Assembly: GCA_002238725.1 (NCBI GenBank)
Contig: MPMX01000020.1
Location: forward strand, 1 to 64,000
From: Rhodospirillaceae bacterium bin65
GTDB taxonomy: Bacteria; Pseudomonadota; Alphaproteobacteria; Bin65
Direction of reading: 5' to 3'
Length of the DNA: 64,000 nt
In this document: one piece after another, positions 15,717-24,115 of the stretch
Layout of the letters: each line of letters opens with the position of its first letter
Position numbering within the stretch: position 1 is the stretch's first letter
Program-made: the position numbers and the translations under genes
The notes under the pieces: generated by a model
Seen by the model: only the letters and a program-made list of their open reading frames with translations
Told to the model about the DNA's origin: nothing
Databases searched by the model: none

Positions 15717-17861
15717 ATGCCGCTCGATACCGCGCTTCCCGCCGCCGGGGTGACAGCGGCGCCGGCCGCCGGGGCGGTCGCGACCGTCCGATCCGCCTGC
15801 CCCCACGATTGCCCGAGCGCCTGCGCGCTCGAGGTCGAGCGCCTGTCGCCGACGCGCATCGGCCGCATCCGCGGCAACAAGGAACTGCCCTACACCGCCG
15901 GCGTGGTCTGCGAGAAGGTTTCCCGCTATGCCGAGCGGGTGCATCACCCGGACCGTCTGGGCCGCCCGCTGCGCCGGACCGGGGCGAAGGGCGAGGGCGC
16001 GTTCGCCCCGATTGCCTGGGACGACGCCCTCGACGAGATCGCCGAAGCGTTCCTGCGCGCCGCGGCGCGCCACGGCAGCGAGACGGTCTGGCCCTATCAT
16101 TCCGGCGGCACGCTGGGCATCGTGAGCCGTTGGGGCCTCGACCGGCTGCGCAACGCCAAGCGCTATTCGAAGCAGCGCTCGACCATCTGCGTCGGCCCGT
16201 CGTCCTCCGGCTGGCAGGCCGGCGTCGGCATGCTGACCGGCCCGGACCCGGCGGAAGCGGTGAAATCCGACCTGGTCGTCGTGTGGGGCGGCAACCCGGT
16301 CGCCACCCATGTCAACCTGATGAGCCACATCCAGCGCGCCCGCAAGGAGCGCGGCGCCGAACTGGTCGTGGTCGATGTCTACGACACGCCGACGGTGCAG
16401 GCCGCGGACTGGGCCCTGATCCTGCGCCCGGGCACCGACGGCGCGCTGGCGCTCGCCATGATGCAGGTGATCCTGGCCGAAGGGCTGGCGGACCGCGACT
16501 ATCTCGCCCGGCTGACCGATTTCGACCCGGAGGTCGAGCGCCACATTCTCAGCCGGACACCGGCCCGGGCGGCGGACATCACCGGCCTGCCGGAACAGGA
16601 CATTATCGATTTCGCCCGCCTGTACGGCCGGACGAAGCGGAGCTTCCTGCGCCTCGGCCTTGGCTTTACCCGGTCGCGCAACGGGGCCGTCGCCATGCAC
16701 GCCGTGAGTTGCCTGCCGGCGCTGACCGGGGCGTGGCAGGAGGAGGGCGGCGGCGCCTTCTATGCCCGGCTGGAGGACTGGGGCCTGGATCTGAACCTCG
16801 CCCACGGCCTCGATCTTGCCGATCCGGCGATCCGCTCGCTCGACCAGTCGCGCATCGGGCCGGTCCTGACCGGCGAGCCCGGCGCGCTGGAGGGCGGCCC
16901 GCCGGTCACGGCGATGTTAATCCAGAACGCCAATTCCGCCGAGGTTGCGCCGGACAGCCGCGCCGTCCGCGCCGGCCTGGCGCGGGACGACCTGTTCCTG
17001 TGCGTCCACGAGCAGTTCATGACGGCGACCGCGCGCTACGCCGATATCGTGTTGCCGGCGACCACCTTCCTCGAATGCGACGACTTCTACATGGGCTGGG
17101 GCCATTCGGCGCTCACCGTCGGCAAGCGCGTGCTGGAGCCCTTTGCCGAGACCCGCAGCAACCACGACGTCGTGTGCGGGCTGGCGAAACGGCTGGGCGC
17201 CGAAAGCCCGGCCTTCGGCATGAGCGCCTGGGAATTGATCGACGCCACCCTGCAGACTTCCGGCAAGGGCGGCGCCGAAGCGGCGGCGGCCAAGGGCTGG
17301 ATCGACTGCAACCACGCCTTCGACGACGCGCATTTCCTGAACGGCTTTCCGACTGCGGACGGCAGGTTCCATTTCCGGCCGGACTGGGCCGCCGTCGGTC
17401 CCTACCATGTCGGCATGCCGGCGCTGCCCGACCACTGGGCGGTCACCGAGGCGGCCGACGACGCCCGGCCGTTCCGCATGGTGGCGCCGCCGGCCCGGAC
17501 CTTCCTGAATTCCAGTTTCACGGAAACCGTCGGTTCGCAGCGGCGGGAGGGGACGCCGACCGTCCTGATCCATGCCGACGACGCTGCGGCGCACGGCATC
17601 GCGGAGGGCGACAGTGTGCGCGTCGGCAACGGCCGGGGCGCGGTGACGCTGACGGCGCGGCTGACCGACGGCGTCCGGCCCGGCACCGTGATCGTCGAAG
17701 GCATCTGGCCCGCCGACAGCTACCGCGACCCGGCCGGCGAAGGCATGGGCATCAACCAGCTCGTCTCCGCCGAAGCGGTCGGGCCGGTCGGCGGCGTGGC
17801 GTTCCACGACACGGCGGTATGGCTGAAACCGGCGGGCGAAGGGGCGGCCGGCGCAGCCTGA
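15717..17861 (+). CDS. Molybdopterin-dependent oxidoreductase (DMSO reductase family)
   Basis: A 714-residue molybdenum or tungsten enzyme. After a short Ala-rich leader come the 4Fe-4S ligands CPHDCPSAC and Cys in GVVCEKVSR, then the molybdopterin domain (WDDALDEIAEAF, HSGGTLGIVSRW, WGGNPVATHVN) and the C-terminal MGD-binding barrel (FLNSSFTETVGSQRREGTP, VRVGNGRGAVTLTARLTDG, INQLVSAEA). No twin-arginine signal is seen, so it is probably cytoplasmic. The proteins most alike are annotated as generic molybdopterin oxidoreductases; electron donor and substrate are unknown, and no partner subunit gene is adjacent. An MBL-fold hydrolase gene follows 87 bp later. Confidence 0.9.
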   Translation: MPLDTALPAAGVTAAPAAGAVATVRSACPHDCPSACALEVERLSPTRIGRIRGNKELPYTAGVVCEKVSRYAERVHHPDRLGRPLRRTGAKGEGAFAPIAWDDALDEIAEAFLRAAARHGSETVWPYHSGGTLGIVSRWGLDRLRNAKRYSKQRSTICVGPSSSGWQAGVGMLTGPDPAEAVKSDLVVVWGGNPVATHVNLMSHIQRARKERGAELVVVDVYDTPTVQAADWALILRPGTDGALALAMMQVILAEGLADRDYLARLTDFDPEVERHILSRTPARAADITGLPEQDIIDFARLYGRTKRSFLRLGLGFTRSRNGAVAMHAVSCLPALTGAWQEEGGGAFYARLEDWGLDLNLAHGLDLADPAIRSLDQSRIGPVLTGEPGALEGGPPVTAMLIQNANSAEVAPDSRAVRAGLARDDLFLCVHEQFMTATARYADIVLPATTFLECDDFYMGWGHSALTVGKRVLEPFAETRSNHDVVCGLAKRLGAESPAFGMSAWELIDATLQTSGKGGAEAAAAKGWIDCNHAFDDAHFLNGFPTADGRFHFRPDWAAVGPYHVGMPALPDHWAVTEAADDARPFRMVAPPARTFLNSSFTETVGSQRREGTPTVLIHADDAAAHGIAEGDSVRVGNGRGAVTLTARLTDGVRPGTVIVEGIWPADSYRDPAGEGMGINQLVSAEAVGPVGGVAFHDTAVWLKPAGEGAAGAA

Positions 17862-17948
17862 CCCCCTCCTTCGTGCGGCAGATCGGGGCTTGCGCCCCTC
17901 CCGGCCGCGCGACATGTCAGGGGCCCGACCGCTAACCGCCCTCCCGCC

Positions 17949-18626
17949 ATGTCCGAAACCGCCGCCAAACCGCCGATCCAGGCGGTAATGATTCCGGTCA
18001 CGCCGTTTCAGCAGAACTGCTCGCTGCTCTGGTGCACCGGGACGATGCGCGGCGCGGTGACCGATCCGGGCGGCGACCTGGAGCTGATCGAGAGCGCGAT
18101 CGCCGAACAGGCGGTCACGGTCGAAAAGATCCTCATCACCCACGGCCATCTCGACCATGCCGGCGGCACGAAAGACCTTGCCGAGCGATTGCAGGTGCCG
18201 GTCGAAGGCCCGCACGAGGCGGACATCTTCTGGATCGGCCAAATGGAGGAGCAGTGCCGGATGTTCGGCTTCGCCGGCGCCAGGACGTTCGAGCCGGACC
18301 GCTGGCTGAAAGACGGCGATACGGTGAGCTTCGGCAACGTCACGATGGACGTGATCCACTGCCCCGGCCACACACCCGGCCATGTCGTCTTCGTCCATCG
18401 CGATGCCGGCTTTGCGGTCGTCGGCGACGTGCTGTTCCAGGGTTCGATCGGGCGGTCCGATTTTCCGATGGGCAACCACGACGAGCTGGTCGCCAGCATC
18501 CGCAACAAGCTGTTCCCGCTCGGCGACGACATCGCCTTCATCCCCGGCCACGGCCCGCCCTCGACCTTCGGGCAGGAACGGCAGACCAACCCCTTCGTCT
18601 CCGACACCGCGCTCGGCCTGGCCTGA
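17949..18626 (+). CDS. Metallo-beta-lactamase fold hydrolase (glyoxalase II-like)
   Basis: A 225-residue hydrolase with the full di-metal set: THGHLDHAGG (HxHxDH), HCPGHTPGH, GDVLFQGSIGRSDFP and the last His in IPGHGPPSTFGQER. The N-terminus (MIPVTPFQQNCSLLW) is typical of glyoxalase II-like YcbL-type enzymes, which cleave thioesters such as S-lactoylglutathione. Length fits the short YcbL group lacking the C-terminal helical domain. It follows the molybdopterin enzyme on the same strand; no functional link is evident. Confidence 0.9.
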   Translation: MSETAAKPPIQAVMIPVTPFQQNCSLLWCTGTMRGAVTDPGGDLELIESAIAEQAVTVEKILITHGHLDHAGGTKDLAERLQVPVEGPHEADIFWIGQMEEQCRMFGFAGARTFEPDRWLKDGDTVSFGNVTMDVIHCPGHTPGHVVFVHRDAGFAVVGDVLFQGSIGRSDFPMGNHDELVASIRNKLFPLGDDIAFIPGHGPPSTFGQERQTNPFVSDTALGLA

Positions 18627-19181
18627 TCCCGTTCGCCGGACCGGGCCGAATCCCTCCACCCGCTACGCCCGGGATAACGAACGGGACGGCGGGACAGGCG
18701 TCTGCGGATGTCATGATGTGTCATGAAATGTCATGATTCGTCATGGTCCGGTTCTCTCCGCCCGTTCCGCCAATCCTGTCACGCCGGCCGCCTGCCCCGA
18801 CCTGCCCCGGACACCGAAACCGCTCCCCGGGCCCGCCTGGACTGGACAGACCGGTCTATATTTCGAAAAAAATTCCGCGCACCGGTCCTCCTGTCCGGTT
18901 TCCGTCCGGCGGAAAGCGTCCGCCCTCTTGCCGGAAGCGGTTGTTTTGCGCCGCTTTCCAACCAGGCCGCCGCCGTCCGCGCCCGCCGTTCCGGGCCCAG
19001 CCCGGCGCAAAATTGGGTACAAAATGAATCAACAAAGGAATATTATCTCCTGAATGCCGTCATGTTTGTCATGACCGGGCCTCCGCCGGGCCGGAGCGGC
19101 GGCGGCCCTGCAAGGCAAGGCATCGCCGGAACAGGCAGAATGTTCATATAATGTTCTTTCCCGGCAAGTCAACCCGGCGTC
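18627..19181. other. Long intergenic region with phased repeats, no convincing gene
   Basis: About 555 bp with no ORF that looks like protein; the longest frames are Arg/Pro-rich shadows. Visible contents: an 8-bp inverted repeat (18628-18635 / 18678-18685), four TCATG boxes at exact 10-bp spacing (18711-18750), two further TCATG boxes at 19060 and 19069, and a locally AT-rich patch at 19020-19050 and 19140-19160 (with CATATAAT). It ends at the MITE-like element. Confidence 0.75.
18711..18750. repeat. Four TCATG boxes repeated every 10 bp
   Basis: TCATG begins at 18711, 18721, 18731 and 18741. The first three read TCATGA, a perfect 6-bp palindrome; the fourth is TCATGG. Spacing equals about one helical turn, so a protein could bind all boxes on one DNA face. 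Two more boxes occur about 320 bp downstream. No regulator is identified. Confidence 0.85.
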
Positions 19182-19783
19182 GGGTAGTGTCTCGGTTAAA
19201 TTTCAGCGTCGGCCGCAGCCGATCCCTTATCCGTCATTTCGACCGGAGCCCCGGATTCATCCGGGGCGAAGCAGCCTGCCCTGAGCAAAGTCGAAGGGGC
19301 CGTGAAGCGGAGATTTCTTTGGGTATTATATACCAGACTATGCGGTGCCGGGCTTCCGGCTGACGGCGCGGACAGTCCGGTGGCAATGAGCGCCCGCCGC
19401 ACCCTCACCCCCATCGACCCCGGATTTCATCCGGGGCCACTTCCCCCTCTGAAGAGGGGGAAGGAAAATGGAGGTTAAGCTCTTGTTCTGGCTTGTTTTT
19501 ACCTCCCCCTCTTCAGAGGGGGAGGTCGGTCCGCGCCCAGTGCACTGGGCGCGCACCGGGTGGGGGTGGCGCGGCGCCAGCCGCGCGCCGCCGCCCCGGC
19601 GGCATAGTCAGATAAATGATACCCATTTCTTTCGCCAGCAGTGCTGGGGCGAAAGCGCTGAGCGTGAAAGATTTCTCCCCCACGCGGGTGCGCCGCTTCG
19701 GTCGAAATGACGGAGAGGGGCGAGGAGAGGCGAGCGGGTTCGTGCCGCCGCATACTCTGTTCTTTCAAACTGAGACACGACCC
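19182..19783. mobile_element. 602-bp MITE-like element with terminal inverted repeats
   Basis: The left end GGGTAGTGTCTCGGTTAAA (19182-19200) matches the inverted right end (19763-19783; GGGTCGTGTCTCAGTTTGA when read inwards) with few mismatches. GGCGTC flanks both ends (19176-19181 and 19784-19789), a probable 6-bp target duplication, or 8 bp if the shared CC is counted. Inside are nested inverted repeats: a perfect 15-bp pair (19231-19245 / 19699-19713), an imperfect ~23-bp pair starting at 19320 and ending at 19626, and two inverted copies of a CCCCCTCT/AGAGGGGG hairpin. No transposase ORF. It is non-autonomous; the family is not identified. Confidence 0.65.
19441..19526. repeat. Pair of perfect GC-rich hairpins in inverted orientation
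   Basis: 19441-19462 is a 10-bp-arm palindrome (TTCCCCCTCT-GA-AGAGGGGGAA in two parts) and 19501-19526 a 12-bp-arm palindrome (ACCTCCCCCTCT-TC- and its complement). Their 18-bp cores are exact reverse complements of each other. Transcribed in either direction they form strong stem-loops. The first is followed by an A-rich stretch and the second is preceded by a T run, so they could terminate transcription. Confidence 0.8.
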
Positions 19784-19871
19784 GGCGTCAGCGTTCTGTA
19801 TATTAGCGAGTCGAAACTATTTGAGGCCTGACTGTTTGGCCGGCGGACAATCCATGCTATGCCCCGGCCTC

Positions 19872-20357
19872 ATGAATGCCCCCGACTCGCTGAACGACCC
19901 CGCTGCCGGCCCGGCTGCGCCCGGCCGGGAAGCGGTCGATCTCGGCCGGCTCGCGGCCCTGCTGGGCTACCGGCTGCGCCGGGCCGAGGTGTTCGCGTTC
20001 CAGAATTTCGCCGCCCATCTGGGCGCCGACGGCATCAGCCCAGGCCAGCTCGGCGTGCTGCTGCTGGTCCAGGCCAACCCGGGCTCCAACCAGACCCGGA
20101 TCGGCAAGGCGCTCGGCATCGACCGCTCCACCCTGGTGTCGATCATCGACATGCTGGAGAAGCGCGGCCTGATCCGGCGCGAACCGTCGCCGACCGACCG
20201 GCGCTCCCACGCGCTGAAGCTGTCGGAGGACGGGGCCGAATTCCTGCGCGCGATCCGGCCGCGGCTCGACGCCCACGAGGCGGAGATCGCGCGCAACCTG
20301 TCGGCGGCCGAGCGGGCGCAACTGATCGATCTGCTGCAGCGGCTGGCGGCGCCGTGA
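19872..20357 (+). CDS. MarR family transcriptional regulator
   Basis: A 161-residue winged-helix repressor. The DNA-binding part shows ISPGQLGVLLLVQANPGSNQ, IGKALGIDRSTLVSIIDMLE (recognition helix, here in its natural order) and the wing RRSHALKLSEDG with DRR; flanking helices form the dimer interface. The ATG at 19872 (MNAPDS) is preferred; ATG 19854 in the same frame would add six residues. The stop overlaps the GTG of the acyl-CoA ligase gene by 4 bp, so it probably controls that ligase in response to its substrate or CoA ester, as in similar MarR-ligase pairs of phenylpropanoid catabolism. Confidence 0.9.
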   Translation: MNAPDSLNDPAAGPAAPGREAVDLGRLAALLGYRLRRAEVFAFQNFAAHLGADGISPGQLGVLLLVQANPGSNQTRIGKALGIDRSTLVSIIDMLEKRGLIRREPSPTDRRSHALKLSEDGAEFLRAIRPRLDAHEAEIARNLSAAERAQLIDLLQRLAAP

Positions 20358-22012
20358 CGGCACGAGAATTCGGGGACTTCCCGCAGACCTTCGGCGCCCT
20401 GCTGCGCGAGAGCGCGATGCGCCATCCCGGCAGGGCGGCGGTCGTGGGCTATCGCGGCGGCGAACGGCTGGCGCTCAGCTATGCCACGCTCGACCGGGCG
20501 GCCGACCGGCTGGCCAATGCGCTGGTCAGCGAAGGCTATGCGAAAACGCCGGACCGGCCGGGGCGCTGGCTCGCGATCCTGTCGCCGAACGACGCCGACT
20601 ACGCGGCGGTCCATTTCGGCGCGGCGCGCGCCGGCTGCCCGCTCGCCCACGTCTCGGTGCGCGCCAACGAAGCCGGCCGGGCCGAGATGCTCGCCCGGGT
20701 CGGCGCGGAACTGCTGTTCGTCCATGCCGGCCTGGCGGACGAGGCGTGCGCCCTGCTCGCCGCTTCCCCGACGCTGAAGCGGGTCGTCGTCATCGGCGGC
20801 GGCAAACGCACGGAGTTGCTGGACGCTTTCGTCGCCGGCGCGCCGGAAGCCGACCCGCCGGTCGCCGTCCTGCCCGACGATCCGGCTTCGGTGACCTTTT
20901 CCAGCGGCTCGACCGGCGCGCCCAAGGGCGTGCTGGTCTCGCACCGCAACCGCACCCTCGCCTCCTGCCTCGGCGCGCAGGCCTTCGAACTGGCCGACGA
21001 CGACGTCATGGCCTGCACCACGCCATTGTTCCACGTCGCCGGCCTGTTCATGTGGCTCCAGATCGGCATAAGACGCGGCCTCACCGTCGTGCTGCTGGAG
21101 AAGTGGGCGCCGGACCTGTTCGCCGACGCCATCGAACGCGACGGCGCGACCGCGGCCTTCCTGGTGCCGTCCCAGGTGACGGCCCTGCTCGACGATCCGG
21201 CGGCGGCTGCGCGGGTGCGGCAGGGCGGCGGCGGCCTGCGCCATCTCAACATCAGCGGCGCGCCGATGCCGTCCGGCCTGCTCGACCGCGCGCTAGGCGC
21301 CTGGCCCGGCCTCGACATCGTCGAGCATTACGGCCAGTCGGAAAGCTGCCCGCTCGCCTACCGGCCAGCCGCCTTCGCGCGCGCCAAGCCGATGAGCGCC
21401 GGGCGGCCCTGCGTCGAGATGGCGGTGCTCGACGGGACGGGCCGGCCCCTGCCGCAGGGGGAGGCCGGCGAGGTCGCGAGCCGCGGCGAACACACGCTGC
21501 TCGGCTATATCGGCAACGATATCGGCGGCGATACCGGCGACGGGGCGGGGCTGGCGGACCTGCGCGCCGGCGACGGCTGGCTCCGGACCGGCGACATCGG
21601 CCGCATCGACGAAGACGGCTTCCTCCATCTGATCGACCGCTCGAAGGACGTCATCGTCTCCGGCGGCGAGAACATCTTCCCCGCCGAGGTCGAGCGCGCG
21701 CTCTACCGCCATCCCGCCGTGAGCGAATGCGCCGTGTTCGGTGTGCCCGACGACAAGTGGGGCGAGGTGCCGGCCGCCCATGTCGTGGCGAACGGCGCGG
21801 CGTGGGACGGCGCTGCCCCGGACGATGCCCGGGATACCACGGGGCTGCCCGATGAAGCCGCCCTGATCGACTTCGTGGCGACCCAGATCCCGCGCTACAA
21901 GCGCCCCCGCTTCGTCAAATTCGTCGAAACCCTGCCCCGCACCGCCATCGGCAAAATCCAGAAGAACGTGATCCGGTCGGAATACTGGAAAGGACGGGAG
22001 CGGGCGATATGA
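20354..22012 (+). CDS. Acyl-CoA synthetase (AMP-binding, class I adenylate-forming)
   Basis: Activates a carboxylic acid with ATP and joins it to CoA. The 552-residue protein contains SSGSTGAPKGVLVSH (phosphate loop), LFHVAGLFMWL, EHYGQSESCP, GWLRTGDIGRIDEDGF, DRSKDVIVSGGENIFP (hinge) and the catalytic lysine in PRTAIGKIQK. It starts at GTG 20354, which overlaps the MarR stop. An unusual Gly/Asp-rich insert (NDIGGDTGDGAGLADL) lies between the LLGY motif and GWLRTGD. Substrate is unknown; the linked MarR gene suggests an aromatic or fatty acid. Confidence 0.92.
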   Translation: MTAREFGDFPQTFGALLRESAMRHPGRAAVVGYRGGERLALSYATLDRAADRLANALVSEGYAKTPDRPGRWLAILSPNDADYAAVHFGAARAGCPLAHVSVRANEAGRAEMLARVGAELLFVHAGLADEACALLAASPTLKRVVVIGGGKRTELLDAFVAGAPEADPPVAVLPDDPASVTFSSGSTGAPKGVLVSHRNRTLASCLGAQAFELADDDVMACTTPLFHVAGLFMWLQIGIRRGLTVVLLEKWAPDLFADAIERDGATAAFLVPSQVTALLDDPAAAARVRQGGGGLRHLNISGAPMPSGLLDRALGAWPGLDIVEHYGQSESCPLAYRPAAFARAKPMSAGRPCVEMAVLDGTGRPLPQGEAGEVASRGEHTLLGYIGNDIGGDTGDGAGLADLRAGDGWLRTGDIGRIDEDGFLHLIDRSKDVIVSGGENIFPAEVERALYRHPAVSECAVFGVPDDKWGEVPAAHVVANGAAWDGAAPDDARDTTGLPDEAALIDFVATQIPRYKRPRFVKFVETLPRTAIGKIQKNVIRSEYWKGRERAI

Positions 22013-22441
22013 GGGGGCGGTCGGTGCTCTATCCGGGATTTATATGCTTGACGATGCAGCGTCGAATTTCCCTCCAACGGCGAGACGAAGCCTGAGGAAA
22101 CTGCAAAGGCCGCTCGTTTGTCGGTGTTCAAAAATACCATGCCGCCCCGGACTTGTTCCGGGGCCCAGGGCCGACCCGAAAATGTCTTTCCTGTGGTCCC
22201 TGGACCCCGGATCTCCGCTGCGCTCCGTCCGGGGTGGCAACTTTGAGAATTTGAGATCGGCGCGCAAAGTTCCTACTGGTGGCGGGCGACCCGAAAGGCC
22301 TGTGCCTGTGCCCCCGCACCCTGCATCGTGGTCCGGGGCAGGCCGCTCCGTCCGGGGCGGCATTGAGGGGAATTTGCGGCATCGGCCATCGGAGCAGCAG
22401 TGGGCTGCGAACGCATAATCGCAGATATGACGCCCTCTGTT
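22013..22441. repeat. Intergenic region with REP-like palindromes
   Basis: No gene is seen in this 429-bp stretch between convergent genes. It contains CCCCGGACTTGTTCCGGGG (22145-22163), a second CCCCGGA...TCCGGGG stem (22205-22234) and a further GTCCGGGG-type half near 22350. The same CCCCGGA/TCCGGGG core occurs twice in the MITE-like element (19249-19266 and 19418-19436), so it is a dispersed family in this genome. Location downstream of two converging genes suits a transcription end or nucleoid-binding role. Confidence 0.75.
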
Positions 22442-23074
22442 TCACCCGCCACCCGCCACAACTCCCTCCGCTACCGGCAGCATCGGGACATGGTCCGGCA
22501 TCGCCGCCACGCGGGCGAGCCAGGCGGTGACGGCGGGGTAGCCGGCGAGGTCGAAGCCGCCTTCATGGGCGACGTGGGTGTAGGCGTAGAGGGCGATGTC
22601 GGCGACGGTCAGGGCGTCGCCGCCGAACCAGTCCGCGCCGCCGAGATGCCCCTCCATTACCGCGAGCGCGGCGTGGCCGCCCTCTTGCTTCGCCGGAAGC
22701 TGGGTGCGCTGGGCGTCCGTCATGTCGGAATGCCGGATCCAGTGGCGCGCGACGGCGATGTTGGGCTCGTGGCTGTATTGCTCGAAGAACAGCCATTGCA
22801 GGGTCAGCGCCCGCTCCAGCCGCCCGGCCGGCAGGAAGCGCGAGCCCTCGGCGAGGTAGCACAGGATCGCGTTCGATTCGGCGAGCGGCGTGCCGTCCTC
22901 CAGCACCAGCAGCGGAATGCGCCCGTTCGGGTTGAGGGCGAGAAACTCCGGCGTCCGGGTCTCGCCGGTCATGATATCGAGCTCGATCCGCTCGTAGCTC
23001 AGGCCGAGATGGGCCATCAGCAGGCGCGGCTTGTAGCCGTTGCCGGAAAGATGGTTGTCGTACAGGCGAAGCAT
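22442..23074 (-). CDS. Glutathione S-transferase family protein
   Basis: A 210-residue GST. The thioredoxin-like domain starts MLRLYDNHLSGNGYKPRLLMAHLG with Ser10 as candidate catalytic residue, then NGRIPLLVLEDGTPLAESNAILCYLA (cis-Pro and glutathione contacts, positions about 50-75); the all-helical domain ends with FGGDALTVADIALYAYTH, the usual N-capping box and hydrophobic staple. The frame is open far upstream, but only as the shadow of the divergent gene, and ATG 23074 fits the family. Substrate unknown. Confidence 0.9.
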   Translation of the reverse strand: MLRLYDNHLSGNGYKPRLLMAHLGLSYERIELDIMTGETRTPEFLALNPNGRIPLLVLEDGTPLAESNAILCYLAEGSRFLPAGRLERALTLQWLFFEQYSHEPNIAVARHWIRHSDMTDAQRTQLPAKQEGGHAALAVMEGHLGGADWFGGDALTVADIALYAYTHVAHEGGFDLAGYPAVTAWLARVAAMPDHVPMLPVAEGVVAGGG

Positions 23075-23099
23075 GGGCGGATTCCAGCAGGCAGGGTCG

Positions 23100-23147
23100 G
23101 ACATCGGGACCGGCATTGGGACGGGCATCGCGACTGGCATCGCGACT
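23100..23147. repeat. Four 12-bp tandem repeats between divergent genes
   Basis: Four consecutive 12-bp units (consensus GGCATCGSGACY) at 23100, 23112, 23124 and 23136; the last two are identical. They lie 25 bp upstream of the GST start. Such a short array is prone to copy-number change; on the minus strand it produces several in-frame ATG codons upstream of the chosen GST start. Confidence 0.8.
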
Positions 23148-23269
23148 GGCGCGGCGCGCCATGCCGGCGCGCCGTGCATCTGCCCGATGGACGGCGGGCG
23201 TGCAACCGGACCATAGTCGCGCCCCCATCCCCGCCGCGCCGACAGGACCGCAACCATGACCGCGCAACC

Positions 23270-23713
23270 ATGACCGGTGAAATCGACCCCGCATCCGGCC
23301 CGCTCGGCCGCTTCGTCCGCGCGTTCTACGACGCTCGCCGCGCCGCGTCGCGCAGCGGCGGCCTGTCCGCGCTCGAAGCGTACGTCGCGCCCGACGTGGA
23401 CTGGCAGGAACCGGATGTCGGCGACCATATGGGCGACCTGCGAGGCCGCGAGGCGGTGCTCGACATGATCCGCCGCGCGCTCGGCACGACCGGCGGCACG
23501 TTTGCGCTCAGCGTCGTCTCGACGGTCGAAACCAGGAGCCATGTCGCCGCCCTGATCGCCTGGTCGGCGGAGAAGGACGGCCGGCGCATCGAAGGGCGGG
23601 AGCTGGCGGTCTACGAAGTCCGCGGCGGCCGCATCGCGGCGGCATGGTTCCACCCGGACAATATCGCCGACGACCGGGCCTTCTGGGGCGAGGAGGCCGC
23701 CTCGAAGCCCTGA
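23270..23713 (+). CDS. SnoaL/NTF2-like domain protein
   Basis: A 147-residue single-domain protein of the NTF2-like cone fold: N-terminal helix (LGRFVRAFYDARRAA), YVAPDVDWQEP, LRGREAVLDMIRRAL, SHVAALIAWSAEKDGRRIEG and ELAVYEVRGGRIAAAWFHPDN. This pattern is typical of SnoaL-like proteins with ketosteroid-isomerase fold, many of unknown function. Two ATGs are near: 23256 (out of frame) and 23270, used here. Divergent from the GST gene. Enzyme or binding role cannot be told. Confidence 0.82.
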   Translation: MTGEIDPASGPLGRFVRAFYDARRAASRSGGLSALEAYVAPDVDWQEPDVGDHMGDLRGREAVLDMIRRALGTTGGTFALSVVSTVETRSHVAALIAWSAEKDGRRIEGRELAVYEVRGGRIAAAWFHPDNIADDRAFWGEEAASKP

Positions 23714-24115
23714 CCCGCGTTGCCCGGCAGCGGCGACATGGATCGGGCAGGGAATTGCGGCAGCCGGCCCTTCGATGCGCCGCTTCGCGGCTACTCAGGG
23801 TGAGGGCAAGTCTGGAGCTTGAGGGACAACAATACCTCCCTCCTCCCGAGTAGGTCCCGCAGGGGCCGTTGCGGCAGCCGGCCCTTCGATACGCCGCTTC
23901 GCGGCTACTCAGGGTGAGGACAAGTTTGGAGCTTGAGGGACAACAATACCTTCCTCCTCCCGAGTAGGTCCCGCAGGGGCCGTTGCGGCAGCCGGCCCTT
24001 CGATACGCCGCTTCGCGGCTACTCAGGATGAGGGTAAGTTTGGAGCTTGAGGGAAAACAATACCTCCCTCATCCCGAGTAGGTCCCGCAGGGGCCGTATC
24101 GAGGGACCGCCGGCC
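23714..24115. repeat. Intergenic array: three 114-bp tandem units with inverted arms
   Basis: Three nearly identical 114-bp units at 23755-23868, 23869-23982 and 23983-24096. Each contains CCGCTTCGCGG (a small hairpin), then CTACTCAGGRTGAGG, about 35 bp of spacer (GAGCTTGAGGGA), and the inverted CCTCMTCCCGAGTAGG followed by GTCCCGCAGGGGCCG. So each unit folds as a stem formed by the CTACTC / GAGTAG arms. The units differ by a few substitutions. No coding potential; the region separates two converging genes. Confidence 0.88.

Noticed and set aside
18628-18685. Terminator after the MBL hydrolase gene formed by an 8-bp inverted repeat
   Set aside because: The arms are 42 bp apart and no T-run follows, so a rho-independent terminator is not supported.
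18723-19151. 142-codon plus-strand ORF between the MBL hydrolase and MarR genes
   Set aside because: Low-complexity Arg/Pro/Ser composition, no ribosome site, and it begins inside the TCATG repeats.
23075-23653. N-terminal extension of the GST frame to 23653
   Set aside because: The extension is antisense to the NTF2-like gene and the 12-bp repeats; GST homology begins at 23074.
23755-24096. CRISPR array
   Set aside because: Units are contiguous 114-bp near-identical copies; there are no short repeats with unique spacers and no cas genes.
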